Below, piece by piece: positions 35,582-48,334 of a DNA stretch of 64,000 nucleotides. Within the stretch, counting starts at the first letter, position 1. Each line of letters begins with the position of its first letter. The notes under the pieces are model-generated. The model searched no databases and was not told the origin of the DNA. It was given only the letters and a program-made list of their open reading frames with translations. This DNA is from Lepidurus packardi. Lineage: Eukaryota; Arthropoda; Branchiopoda; Notostraca; Triopsidae. Position numbers and translations under genes: made by a program. The stretch spans positions 1-64,000 of the forward strand of contig JAKZAN010000122.1 of NCBI GenBank assembly GCA_023053545.1, in the 5' to 3' direction.

Positions 35582-36792
35582 ATGAGCTCCAAAAACACAA
35601 CTCTCGCCCCTGAAGACCTCCAGCAGAAAATCAAAAACCTCGAGGCTCAGAACAAACAGCTGCTTGAGAAAAACCAGAATGACCTCATCTGGATCAAACA
35701 AAAAGAGGCAGCCTACAAGGTACCTATTCCCTATCTAACCAATCATTGCAGAAAACCATGGATTCGATCGAAGCGGAACGAGCAGACTGGAAATCCCAGC
35801 AAGAACGTCTCGTATTTGATAATAACTTCCTGCGCCAGGAAATCGACAAGTTTAAGACACTCATCGCCAATAACAGCGAGTCTAGCAATAAAGAAAACGG
35901 TCCTGAAAAAATTGCATCGCTAACCAAAGACTTGGAACAGCTGAGATCTAGGAACAAGCAGTCTGAGGAGCTGCTACAAAGTGTGATAGCAAAAAATGAA
36001 GATGAAATCAGTGTTCTGAAGGCAGAAGTAGCTCGGCTGAAGGTATAGCTTGATGCCGAAAAAGGACAATGCAAGGACCTGGAGAAAAATAACCAGATAC
36101 TAAAAACTGCCCTCACGCGACTAGGGCTCGAGAATGGTGAGCTCCATGAGAAAATACACTCATTCGAATAAAAATCAAAACATAGTGCTCCAGATAACGG
36201 CACAACCTCGGCATCATGCCAGACAGATCTAGGAGGTCCAGAGCAGAGGCTTCGAGAGGAATAAACCAAACGAGTCATCCAGTAGCTAGAAAATAAAGTC
36301 AAGGCTCAATAGCTAAGTATCTCTAATCTCCAGAGCCGTCTGAAAGAGACCAACGAAATGCTGAAGCTCAACGAGTCTCGCATTAAATTGACAGCAGATG
36401 AAAATGCAGCCCTCAAAAAGACATGCAGCAGCCAAGAAGAGTCAATCAACCGGTACAAAGCAAAGGCAGCCGAAGAGAAAAACAGGGCCAGGGAGTTGGA
36501 GAACAAGTCACAAGCCACTGACTCAGCCAGAGTCAGAGAGCTAGAGCAGGAGAACAAACTGCTGAAGGAGATGATAAAATCAGTGCAGACGATGGTGCGG
36601 GTGAAGGAGTCAGAAGTAGAGAGGTACAAACATCGGATGAGCGCAGTCGAGTCGGCGACGGAAGTCTAGAAGGTAAACACGCCAAAGTACCCGATCAAAT
36701 CTAGCCAGAACATCAAGGTGGGCTCTGTGGAGAACCCTGCCAAGCTCCCGCGGCTGCCAACACAGCACTCAAACAACAGTAGCCAGCACTGA
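35582..36792 (+). CDS. Long coiled-coil protein, 392 aa
   Basis: Exons 35582-35719 and 35752-36792 around a 32 nt intron (GTACCT to TTGCAG). From about residue 12 to 345 the sequence is nearly continuous heptad-patterned coiled coil, broken by a Ser/Thr/Asp-rich gap near 185-200. The C-terminal 35 residues are basic and Ser/Asn-rich. Numerous Glu are TAA or TAG. No motif assigns it to a named family; structural proteins of the cytoskeleton or basal body are typical of this composition. TGA 36790-36792 lies 94 bp from the convergent STAND gene. Confidence 0.8.
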
Positions 36793-36885
36793 AGATGTCA
36801 CTTTGCCCAAAATCTACAATCTAGTTTATTAGACATTCCCAACACTCATTCCTTTATCAGCATTTCAATTTTTAAATTTCCTTCT

Positions 36886-39800
36886 TCATTCCAATGCCTT
36901 GAACTATGCGTATTCGATGAAATTGCCGTGTTTGCTGGTGCGATGCATGATTCTCTCGATGCAGTGGCGCTTATCGTGTACAGAAATCACTAGCCTCATG
37001 TCCATCTGTTTCCCCTCGATTAGCTAGCGCATATACTGATACGTCCGCATATACTGGGGGTTTTTAAACTCAGGGCTACAGTACTCGAAGTTTTCCAGAA
37101 TTAGCAGTTTATTGGAACGCTCGAGTGCAGGCAGTGGACACCCGGCCTTGGCCTCCAAGAAGTTCAAAGGCTCCTCTCCTTTAGTATTCTGTTTGAAGTC
37201 GATATGAATGACTCCGTTCTTAAAGAATCCTTTACGCTTGCACACAAACTTCAGAACTTTGATGAGACTGGCGAAGGACTCCGTATCTTTCTAACTGATG
37301 GTGACCTTGACACTCTTGTTGTTTTGGAGATCCTTAAGAATCTTGTTGACCAGTTCTAGACTGACCCTGTACACTGAATGTTTAGGTACGAGCAACTGGA
37401 TATCCGTGAGAACCATGCATTCTTTGCTTGCTATTTAGTTGCTTTCTAAGAGTATTTATGTTCCGGAGAGAGCAACCTGCGGGAATTTCCTGAAGAATTC
37501 CTTTTTCAATGAGTGGAAACAGGCAGAAGAGCCTGTGGCCTCATAGAGTTTGATGTATTAGTGAGTAAAAAGGGACATGAACATCTTGTGGAGGTAGAGG
37601 GCATAAGTGCTGGATTAACTGCTCTCGCCGAATCTAAAGAATATGATGTTTTCAACGATCTCGGCACCAGGCACCTTTTTCTAGACCCATTGTCGCTGCC
37701 TTGCAATCAGCATTTTCGCCAGATTGGGACTCTTACCGCAGATTATGAGATTAATGACCTTGCCCCGGAAATATTTTCTTTCCTTCATCCTCTTCTCTAG
37801 GATATTCAGGAATTCCTAAATCTTGATAGGATATGTTTTGGAGATCTCTCCTTCCTTCGCGGGCAGCCGACTCGAGTCACCGCAGGTGAAGGGTTTGGAA
37901 ACTACTTCTTCGCTCACAATTTGTGCTTCGTCAGTCTCTACGAAGTATTCAAACTGCAGCACAAGGTATTTGGATCCTCTTAGTAGCTTGTTGGCCAGGG
38001 TTTCTTGCTCTAAGGTCTCCTCTTCTTCGTACAGGTCTTTATTGTACTCTTCCAGATTCATCTGGCTGGAGGGAATGTAGTTATTCTCTATCAGGTGGCT
38101 GCCATTCCTGAACTCCGGGTACTCGACGATGATGTTCTTGCCCGTAGACAGGACCTTCCCGCTTCTGTCTGCCAAGGGGAATGAAATCAGTGTGCATACT
38201 GTCTTTTTGATAAGTCTCTGAATCATACTCTTCAGTCTCTCCCTCAGGTGTTAGATCTGTTCTTTGATGAATCGCGAGTAAGCCTTCGAGTCAAGCACAA
38301 TATACTTGTTGTAAAGACTGGTCAGGCGCTTTAGTAGCATGACTGGCCGGCGTGGTGAAGTTTAATTCTAATTTAGCAGGTTCATGGTGGCCAGATACTC
38401 GTAGTAGAGCTGCAGCTATTTTTGAACCACACCGTCGATCTCAAAATCGGGTTGTAAAATATCTTCTAAAGAGTCATAGTACTCTTCCACGCGTTCATTA
38501 TTGACGAGCATGCGCAGGAATCGATAAATGAACTTCTGGTCCTTAAGGATGCGTGCTTCAAAAGAGTTGAGGCTACCGGACTTGAGGACAATGGACCTGG
38601 ATTCTCTTTTTCTTACATCGTAGCTCTTAAAGTAGAGGATGTCCGACACTTGGTTCTGTGGTTCTCTGCCGTTTCCTGTCTGGCTGAGAACATAGCCAAC
38701 GAGGATATCAAAAGCTAGAACTAGTCCGAAGGGGTGGTGGAAGTTGTCATGTTCCAGATGATGAACCAACCTCTTAAAAGACTACTTAGTCTCCTGTTTT
38801 AAGTCTCTAATCTTCTCCTTTCGTTCAATCTTTTCCAATGATACCTTCAGCTAGAATCCTTCTAAGATAACCTTTAGGAGAGGATTCCGACAAGCCATGA
38901 CAAGTTTCCGGAGTTCTAGCCTCACATCCCTCCGACTTGACATGACTTATTCGAACCGACTTATGAACTGGTCATTATAAATAAGGATGGACAAGGTTAT
39001 AAAGTCATCGTCAGCCTCAGTGCTCCTGTTGAGATGCTAGACTACGTGCTCCATCATCCTGCGCAACTCTTCAAAGGAAAAAACACTATCAGAGAAGTTC
39101 TGATCGTACTTTTCTGGGTATAGCTTGTGGATATAGACTGACAACAACGAAAATGGGTTATTGGTTGTAACATCGAAGAGATTTCTGTGCTGGACTCGAG
39201 CAGGACGCAAGAGCTTGAAAGTTTAGAAAAGGAGCAGCTTGAAGATTGGGTTATCCTTAACATTGTAGTGAGGAGACTCAGTCAACTGCAGCAGTTCGTA
39301 AGGCACCTTTGTAGACTCGAATATCTCTACGCCGTCTTCTTTTGATTCCTTGAAGAATTGTGAGATGTTCTTGAACTGCTACTCTGATGATTCCTGGATT
39401 GAGGGGTTTTCTCTGGTCAAAATGTTATTGTAGAGCAACCGGAAAGCAGTTCCGTTAATTTTGGAGAAGTTGCTGCAAAGCAACAGGAAGTCGAAATCCG
39501 GAGTTCCCACCATTTTCTGGAATTCTTATTGCACCAGAGGAGCTTTCTTACGCTGCTCCTAGTAATACTCGAAGTTATGCTCCTTGATCTGCCTTATTTG
39601 CTCGTCCAATTTCTTTGGGATCCAGCCCCCCTGACCCTTGTGCAGTCCGTAGGTGTCGGTTAACAATTTCTTCAATCTTTGCTTCTATTCAAAGGTGAAG
39701 CCATGTTTACTCGTGAAATAACGATAAACGTCCTTTTTATCCAGCTGCAACACTTAGATATATCCGTCTTTTTGTATCTCAGGCAAAACCAATTTGACTC

Positions 39801-41574
39801 TCGAGATAAGGATATACACTGCCCTCTTGCCGGATTTCTTCATGGACTAGAATTTCTTAAGAAGGTTGGGGTATATGCTCTCCTCGAGCACCACTAGTGA
39901 GTATTGCATGCTGTTGGCATTGCTAGATTTGAAGTTCTTCTCATTGTTTTACAGGTATACATGTCCCTTTTTAGCCAAGTAAATAGACAGGTACTCAACC
40001 AAGGCAGTTTTACCGTAGCCTGAAGGAGCGTACACGTTGCATACTATATAAGGCTAATGCCTTTGCGTTATGTATTTCTTGAGTTTCATCGCGTATTCTT
40101 TATGGCACATCAGTCTGCGTCGCAGCTTGGCTGCTCTTTAATAAATGTTAGGATCCGTGTTAACGTTGAGTTTTCCTGGCACGAACTACATAGTGTGGTA
40201 GGCATTGAGATGCCTTGAAGATGCGGATCCTCTTTTTAGCTCGAAGAGAAACTAGAGACTATGAGGGTCGCTTTTGTTGCCAGGCTGATATGTCAACTTT
40301 GGGCAGCAGCAAGAGTAGAACAATTGTTTCTACTGATCGATGCAGTTGAAGGATTTGCAATGCTTCTTGTTCTGGAAATAGGAGCATGTGCCTATTTTGT
40401 GCTGATGTTCGTTGTAATCACAATCGCAATTCGGTCGGTGGTGTGTGTAATGGAACTAAATCATATCATCTTAATTTTATTTTACTGTGCTGAATTGAGT
40501 TATGCCTGGAGGATGGTGCTGTGGTTTCTTTTCGTGTTGGTGGTAGCAGCAGCACCTGAACTTCCGCAGATTCGGATGCATGCTGGGATCGGCTTGTCTG
40601 ATCAAGGCTATTGCGCTATCGTATGCTGCTTCGATGGTTGTCGAGTAGGACTAGCCCTTTTTGCCTACCAAAGCTGTGAAGAAATGCTCCAGAAACATGT
40701 GGGTGCATTCGTCATCGTAAATGGGGTTGCTGTTGATGAGTAGGGTATAGGGAGCTACTCCTTCGAGTTTCTGATACATGGACTCGTTATAGGTCGAGTG
40801 GATAATCAGAAGATCCAGGTCTGGGGCTTCTGGTTTAGTCTACTTATCCCACCGTTCCGTCTGACCTTGAGAGTTTTCCCAGACTTCAAGGTATTTTCCG
40901 GTGGTGTGCTCGTATTCGGTCTCATAAATAAGATAGGCGATTCTGTCATTCTTGCGGAACTGGAGGGTGCTTTTGTCGAGTTCTTGGATGGTGACATCGA
41001 TACTCTTTTCAGACCGCTGGAACACTTTCAGCATCATGTCGAATATCCTTTATTCGTTGACTATGTACTCTCTCGCCCCATAAACCGTGTTATTTTCACG
41101 GGGTTGTATTTTGGCTCGTTAAATAGGACTTGCCCATAAAAGCAGTATTCCTGTTGGCTTTGACTTCACCCTTTCGCTAGCATAAGATTTAATCTGCTCC
41201 TCGTGTTTTGTTCTTAGTTATCTGACTTCCTACGCCATGTCTTCTGTCTTCTGGATGTACAGGAAACTTCGGATCCTGATCCGTAGGGGTTAGCCATGGG
41301 GATGCTCAGCGAAACTATACTTGTATTCTTTGTGCCAGTTCAAATAGACCTGCTGCGTAGGATGGTAAAAAGAGTAGTCATAAGGGATTTGGAAAAGAGT
41401 GGTGTTGTGATCAAGTTTTAGTGCATTGTGGAGTTCGGCCTCCAGAAGCCTAAAGGTGAGTATGGGTTGGCGAAACTCGATCTGATGGGTCTGCTCACTC
41501 TCTAGCAGGTAGAGGGAGAATTAGAGGAGATGGGGAGGGGACTCCGGAAGAGACAAACTGTGAATATCTGCCAT
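36886..41574 (-). CDS. Giant STAND-type P-loop protein, CHAT-like plus NB-ARC-like, 1562 aa
   Basis: I checked the whole frame for TGA and found none from ATG 41574 to the stop at 36886-36888, a single 4.7 kb exon. Residues about 139-320 look like a CHAT/caspase-like fold: a GILLLWASPI strand, a His in EHTTG at 223, then a YTLLIN strand and an ESYSTTIEAAYDSA helix. The site where CHAT proteases have Cys reads STYNES (260-265), so it may be inactive. Residues 341-424 are Cys/His-rich. An NB-ARC-like NTPase follows: Walker A APSGYGKT at 516-523, YSLVVLEES at 558-566, ILISR near 588-592. The remaining 900 residues are helical without clear repeats. STAND proteins are signalling switches, often in innate immunity; that role here is inference. 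Confidence 0.75.
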
Positions 41575-41719
41575 AGGCTTTATAGCTTCAATTATATTTG
41601 TATCTGTCTTATTTCGGGCAGAGTCGAGTGTTTAACTTATAGTACAGGGGTGAACTGAAAATCGACAGGAGTCATGCTGCCGGGAATAGGGGAGACCGGT
41701 TATATTATGTACGGAGTGA

Positions 41720-42526
41720 TCAGATGCTGTGCAGGTATTCTTCGAGGTGCTTGGTCTGGTTATGCAGGTAATTGAGTTCGTCGGCACGCCGCTTCTCTTC
41801 GATTGCCCGGATCTCTCGGAAGCTCTTCTAAATAGAGTCTAGGTCGTTCTCCAGCAGGATTTTCTAGAATCAAACAACAGTTGTTATCGTCTATGTTTCG
41901 TAATTACTTTATTTTCCAGCAGTATCCTTTTTCGCTTTAAAGCTTCGATCTTCGTCTCAAGCTCCGGAATGCCCTGTTCTGAAGCAAAGGCTTTCCTGTT
42001 TCCGAACACCACCGAACCTTGGTAGAGGGTCTGGTAGGCAGCGAACGTCATTTTCAGGTTGTCCCGTACTCGCAGCAACAACAACCCTCTCTCCGGACAG
42101 TTGATCGTGCATTGCCGAATGATCTCATCGAACAACTGGTTATGGATGTCCTAGCGGATCGGACAGATGCCCTCCTTTCTATACGATCCAAAGTGAATGG
42201 AGCGAGATCATGTGAAATTATTAAATTTACCTTGCCTGCCTCTCACGGAGTCTCTCTTCTAATTTCTGTTCGAGAGCATCAAGCTCTTTCCTGCTGGCTT
42301 CTTGAGTGCTGATGGACTTGCTGTAGTGGATGTCATTATGCTCGAGGATCTGTGGAGGGAACATGCTATTGAGAAGTTCTTCGAGGGTGGGCTTATTTTC
42401 TAAGGAGAGCGGAGTGGCTCTGCGTCTGACGTGGAAAGCAGATTGGGACTGGGTCATTTGGGGAGGAGGTTCGACCTCGACTAGTTCGTCTGAGTACTTG
42501 AGGAGTACGTCGGGGTCATCTTTCAT
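41720..42526 (-). CDS. DNALI1: Axonemal dynein light intermediate chain p28 (DNALI1), 236 aa
   Basis: Exons 42526-42231, 42178-41908 and 41863-41720; introns of 52 nt (GTAAAT to GTATAG) and 44 nt (GTAATT to TTCTAG). Conserved landmarks: LLKYS near the N-terminus, LRERQAR across the first splice, LFDEIIRQCTINCPERGLLLLRVRD, and MTFAAYQTLYQGSVVFG. A C-terminal coiled coil then runs to TGA 41720. p28 binds actin and the single-headed inner-arm dyneins (a, c, d). Length is typical. Assignment is secure from the Cys/Glu/Arg-rich central motif alone. Confidence 0.96.
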
Positions 42527-43326
42527 GAGGAGTAGAGTTGGGTGATTATGGGGAGTGTCGAGTTTGGGATTGTATATTTTAAAAATATTATTCTTCGTCT
42601 AAAGAAAAAGTAGTTTCATTTCGATGGGATGTGATGAGGTACCGAGCCAGACTTGGTTAGCCGCATGGCCCACAGTTTAACTCGGACTGCTCTCTATTTA
42701 CCAATTGTATGACCGTTGGAATCCTTCCATTTGCCATCTAACTGCTGGCCCACCTAGCTGGGTACTCTAAAAATAGCAAAGCCTCGCCCTCAAGGAACAG
42801 TTAACCCTTTCCTACCAAAAAATTATTAGTGTCGTCCCTAAAGACAACCTATAAATTATTTATCCTTTCTTATACTTGTCACTTAAAATTGAGTGTATTG
42901 GCGTTTGTAATGAGCCGACTTCTAACGATAGAGGGTGGGCGTGATTCAGTTAGTCGGTTGGAGTATGGGTTCGGGTCATTAATAAATTACTGTTAAGTAT
43001 AGGTATGCCGATTAATGCCTACGGTCCTGATAGTAACTATTGGCCCGGGACACGGCCACAAAGCCACAAAATAATATAGGGTTGGGATAGGCTGAACAGC
43101 TCACAAGGGGAGGGGAAAACACATTTGATGACGACATGTATGGTAGCACAATACAGATTAATCGTTATTTTGGACAAACCCTATCCATAAATCCTTCTTT
43201 ATTAGGTCAGCCGAAGGAATTGGAGCCCTTTAATCCCATAGACAAATTACCCGTAATCGTTCATACAAACTATACAAAACTCGCACACCTAAAATTCTAT
43301 AACTATCCATGAAACCTAACTGCTAA
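42527..43326. other. Divergent intergenic region, 800 bp
   Basis: Contains the 5' flanks of the p28 and aminotransferase genes. It is A/T-richer than coding sequence, with several short TATTT/AAATTA runs. I found no ORF with coding character on either strand under the Glu code, and no RNA gene. Confidence 0.5.
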
Positions 43327-44789
43327 ATGCTCGCCAGGTTCCTCCACCCCTCCCTACCCCAGACCTCGTCCATTTTCGAGACCTTCAACCTCCTTGCCCT
43401 CCAGACCAACTCTATCAACCTAGTAATTTTATTCTCAATAATGTCCCTAAAATAGGACAAGATCCCGAAAGGGTCATTTTTTAATTTCTCCCTCTTTCTT
43501 AAACACACTCTTTTTATCCTGCCAGGGTGCCGGCACTCCTTCAGGAAACCCTCCTCCTTTTGTTTCTCGCGCTCTGCAGAAACATAGCAGCATTCGAAAT
43601 CCTAATTTGCTTGCCAAGAGTGAATCCCTCTTTGGAAAAAGCTACTACGCCCTCAATCGAAAGATATCTTCTATTTACTCTCCAAAGTTTAATGCCTCTT
43701 TGCACCCACGCCACAATATCATCGTCAATGAAGGAGCGCGGGAGTCCTTGCACTCGTGTCTGAGTACCTTCCTCAACGAAGGCGACGAAGCAATCATTTT
43801 CGACCCCTCATATGAGATCTACCGACAGAGTATCCGAAAGGTCGGTGCCGTCCCAGTGGCAGTGCCTATCACTCCTCGCAGACTTGTAACCATACCCAAC
43901 TCAACCATATCCTCCCATCCCCCTTGCTATTTGTCCATTCCGCCAAATTTAGATATCAAAAGCCTAAATCAAAAGAAGAGGGTTCCCGCTGAAGAGCACC
44001 GAAGATGACTAGTGGGATATAGACTTCGCTCGGCTCAAAAAGAGTCTATCATCAAGAACCAAAGTTTTGGTGCTGAATTCTCCTCATAATCCTTCTGGAA
44101 AGATTTTCAGCTAGGCAGAACTACAGGAAATCAGCAAATTACTGAAAGAGTATCCTGATGTGGTGGTTCTAGATGACAGAGTGTATGAGCACACACACTT
44201 TGATAGCTATCAGGATGGCGACGTGCCCAAGATTTCAGATATTAAAGGGATGTGGAACAAAACCCTTACAATTTATTCAGGCGGGAAACTCCTGAAGTAC
44301 AATGGACTGCGTTGCGGTTGGATGATCGGTCCCGAGAAACTCATCGAGGCAGTCAACTGTGTCGATAGACCGAAACCCCTGACTCGTGAAGTGCAGCTGG
44401 TGGTCAGCGACTCCTTATAGTTCATCTACTCCAAACACCATAATTACCTTTCACATTTTACGCAGGAGCTGGCATAAAGACGGGAACTGTTGCTAAAATC
44501 TCTGGTGGAGTCGAAGTATGATTTTAACTTATGGGTGCCACAAGCAGGGTACTTTGTGCTGGCCAACATAAGCAACATTGACTTCCAAAACAACACATCA
44601 CTGCCCAAAGACTTCGCATTCTGTGTCAAGATGTGCGAAGAAGATCGAGTGGCAAGCATCCCCTGCTCGAGTTTCTTCGACAAGGACAGCGAATTGGGAG
44701 AGAACTTCATTAGATTCGCATTCTGCAAAGAGAGCGAAGACATCCTGGAGGCTGCCAAAAGACTGAGGCGGAGTTCAAGTCTGTACTGA
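43327..44789 (+). CDS. Kynurenine/aspartate-type PLP aminotransferase, 430 aa
   Basis: Exons 43327-43422, 43526-43885 and 43953-44789, with introns of 103 and 67 nt. The fold-type I aminotransferase pattern is clear: NEGARESLHSCLSTFL, DEAIIFDPSYEIY, VLNSPHNPSGKIF, a DDRVYE turn, and SGGKLLKYNGLRCGWMIG, where the Lys would form the PLP Schiff base. PQAGYFVLANI and FIRFAFCKE follow. This order matches kynurenine/glutamine aminotransferase (KAT/KYAT) and related transaminases. The DDRVYE motif departs from the usual DEVYE. The first 30 residues are hydrophobic and basic, possibly a targeting sequence. Substrate cannot be fixed from sequence. Confidence 0.87.
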
Positions 44790-44933
44790 GACTTAGCCTA
44801 CTAATCCTATATGATATTTGGGAATCTACTTCCATTACTATACTTCATCACTTTTACTGCTACTACTTCCAATCTTATTCTAAAGTTATTACTACTTCTT
44901 CACAATCAGACGATTATAAATAAACTATGCTAC

Positions 44934-47900
44934 TCACCCCTCGTATTCCCTCAGTCTACTGCGTAATTCCCTGTTACTGGCTTCTATCTTGTTGAAGGCT
45001 TCCAACATTCCTTCCAGAGACTTATATTTCTGCAGAATGTACGTCAAGGACTCCTTTTCCCCCTCGCTTGCGATCACCTCGGCGAGAGCACTCTTGATGC
45101 TCTTCTTTGGGTTTTTCATGGCGCACAGGTACTCCAGCCTCTTCTGGATGAGGATTTCGAATACTGCAAGTCTGCAAGTGAGAAACTGTTTTTCTTGAGT
45201 TGCGACTTTCTCGCTGGTCTCATATTATTTCTCTAGCTTGAGTAGCTTTGTGACGTAGTTTATTACTTCTGGAATGTCATTAGATTCAGTCCATCGAGTG
45301 CTAATCTTGAAATCAGCTCGTGAAAAGAACGATTAAACAGCCCAGGAGAGGAAAGAAGAGAGATCTTCCCTGGTTCCTATCTTATAGCTTTGGGCGTCGA
45401 TCTCGGGATGGAACAATCTTTATTCTACAGGTAAAGGCTGTGCTGGGATCGACAGTTGCTGACCGAAATGATTTACAGTTGGTTTTGAATTGACTATTCG
45501 ATATTCACGGTTATAAAGTCTAAGTTACTCAGGGTTGAATCTGTTCATGATCGAGGTGACAACCGTGAGCGTATTTAAGGGTTTGAAGACTTTTAAATAG
45601 TTCAGACTATTTTGCAGAAATTTGCCTGTCTCCGAAGCATTCAGAATCTCGTTGAACTTGTTGAGCCACCCGATGAGATTGGAGTCACCTTTGATCACCA
45701 GTATTTAGGACAGTTTCGAAACCCCTTGGCCTTTATCGGTACAGTTCTCGACTTGAGGCAACACTCCTCTAATAAGCTGTTTAATCAGCTTAGAGTAGTC
45801 TAGGCCCAACATCTAGTCAAAATACTCTGCCTCAATCAAGCTGAACAGCTCCATCTGACAGAAGCAATTGAATATTTTTCTCCTAAATAGTTCATTGTGG
45901 AGGTCACCTTTGGTCAGTAATTTAGGCGGGTCGGGTTCCTCGAATGCCTTGGAAGACATGGTCAGGACTATAAACAACCTTTGAGCCTCGATATCCTTCA
46001 TCTTGTCTGGACTTTGATTAATCTTGAGGTGCCCTTCTAGTTTCTTCTCGAAACATGGCTTGTCATATTTGTGTTAAATCTACAAGTGTTCTGTGACTCG
46101 AGAGTCGACTAAGTCTGACTTGATGTCTATGCCTGTACGGATGGCGATCCGCTGGCAAATGGGAGGTAACGTATCTTCTTTGTATATTTCCCTGATATTC
46201 TTGAATTCGCCTTTCTGGTTAAGGATGATGCGGGTGTTATAGGCAGGGAAGTTAGCCGATAGACCTTGACCCTGGGGTTTCTTCTGGGAAACGTAATAAT
46301 TGTAATACTGGGCCAGAAATCCATAGATTTCATTGAGTCGCTCAATCAAGTCTCCATCCTTTTTGAAATATTGCCGCATCCCTGGCAAGTTCAGCTAGCT
46401 AAGTTCTTCCAGATAGGAGTGAACATTGGTGATCTGCAGCCCCTGCCACTCCTATTTCCTTTCCTGCAGGATGTCGTGCAGGTTCTCGTAGCACTCAGCA
46501 TCCACCTAGTCCCCACTCAGGAAACCGAAGAGCCTCATCATCTCGCGGCAACATTTCTTGTCCAGTTTAATCCTAGTTTCCTCTCTGATTGTTGTTTCGT
46601 ACTTGTACTCGAAATCCGGATACACGAATTCATCAATTCTCTTCACTTTGCCGGATTTTGACTTCACAACAGTCTTCTTGATGATCTCGCTCCTGAAATG
46701 TAGATACAATTCGGTCAAGAAGTCCCCACAGTTCGGGTCGATGTGTGGGTTGGACATGGCCAGCAGCTCCAGATGCTCAAAGCCTGATGAGATCAGACTG
46801 TCGAAGAATTTCATAATCTTGACTTTGCAGACTTCCAGCTTCTCGCGATTGGCGATGACTTGTTTATCAGGTCGAGACTCGATTAACTTCAACCGTAATC
46901 CGCTTCTTCTTTCATTCGGGAAGAAGTCACGAGATGTCAAAACATAGTTATACCCCCAGTTCTCACTGCCAATTAGAGGGAACTCCTTAAAGATTTTAGG
47001 CTGATCCTTTTTGATCCTTAGAATTTCAACTCGATTGCCATCATCCAGCACATTGACTGGCAAGGCTACAATAGTTGACTCGTCAATCCTTCTATAGGCA
47101 GCACACTGCCATTCTCCAGTATTCGCTGAGCCTTTGCTTTCTTTCTTAAGACTTCGCTTCATCATCTGCACCCAACTTTGAGAATCGCCGCCTGCGTCAC
47201 TGTTATTGGGTCTACTAATTGAAGCTCTAAATATTGGTATGCCATCAATTTCGATCTCCTTCTCTCTTTTGATGAGTGTGATCTTCTCAGCAGCATCTCG
47301 CTTGTCCACAATCTCCAGTTGATTGAGGGTTGGGTTGAACAACATCACGTACTGGCAACACCGAAGGAAATCATCAATGCCGCTCTGGATGTAGATCCAG
47401 GCTTGCTAGTCGAGGTTCTTGTAGGAGAAGGTCGTGTCCATATCTGTAACTTTCCTGTCCTCGGCAGGAACTCCTGGGACTGTGATGATGCTTTCCAAGG
47501 CCTTCATGGAGTCTGCAACCTTTTTCACCAGATCTTTGTCTCTGTCTTCGTACTCTCTGTCCAACAAAATACTGAAGTTTTTTGTCATATCCCCCTTCTT
47601 TTTGTCTTGATACTTTAGCTTTCCTTTGATCTCAATCACCTTGCTGAGGAGCAGAGTGGTGATGAACCCCGTACCGTACTTGCCCGTTGTGTTCTCGTCC
47701 CTATTGAAACTGGCCTTCGACGAAAATTGTTGGACCAGACTGACTAAGTCGTCAGGGCTGAACTAGTCGGCGTTGTGAGTGAACTTTAGCTCGTTGGGCA
47801 GCAGCTAGATGCGGATCTTGAGGTGTTTGAAGACATTGCGAGCATCTTTTGCATTCTGGATGAGTTCCCAAATCCATCGCTTCTTCTCGGCCTCATCTGC

Positions 47901-48011
47901 TTCGTAGATGTCTTGGATGTGTTTGTCTAGCTTCTGGGCGATCTGCTGGTAGTGCCCGTATGCTATTTTATCCCTGAATGCCGAGGCGAAGTCGTCTTGG
48001 TCGTTTTACAT
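44934..48011 (-). CDS. HSP90-fold (GHKL) ATPase of the sacsin/NOV class, 1025 aa
   Basis: All codons from ATG 48011 to TGA 44934-44936 were checked and contain no TGA; there is no intron. The N-terminal ATPase carries WIWELIQNAKDARN at residues 46-59 (catalytic Glu and Mg-binding Asn), HNADEF at 79-84 and TGKYGTGF at 109-116. These are the N, G1 and G2 boxes of the sacsin/NOV-like subclass rather than chaperone Hsp90 (the HNxxxF box is diagnostic). The rest is a long alpha/beta then helical region without repeats, ending in a coiled coil. Relatives occur in bacteria, often near defence genes, and patchily in eukaryotes; function is mostly unknown. Length is much shorter than sacsin. Confidence 0.8.
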
Positions 48012-48334
48012 GTAGGTTTATTGGGTTTATAAGTAGATGGTTATATGGTATATGGTAGAAATGAGACAATGTCGATGGATTTGTAGTCTCTATGGCTCCC
48101 AATTATACATATTTCCTGGACCAACGCGCCTTTTTGTTGATTTGGCAATATTTAAGGCTCTTCGCAAAAATATAACATGCACAATTAGTTACTGATCTAA
48201 AACGCATATTCTCCCTATAGATTATGTAGAAACACACAGTCGACTCGCACCCAGAATTCCCTGGCGACCCTGCACGTGTAGGGGCGAACCTAGGTATTCA
48301 TATTTATAGGGAGACCATCGCCATTAGATAACAA
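48012..48334. other. Spacer upstream of the tRNA
   Basis: A/T-rich sequence between the 5' end of the GHKL ATPase gene and the tRNA. It probably contains the ATPase promoter. No gene is seen. Confidence 0.5.

Noticed and set aside
40261..40743. 160-codon plus-strand frame, hydrophobic
   Set aside because: Antisense of the Cys/His-rich linker of the STAND gene, whose minus frame is open over the entire gene.
44934..48011. Bacterial contamination as the source of the sacsin-class ATPase
   Set aside because: It uses TAA and TAG as Glu throughout and sits between ciliate genes with introns.
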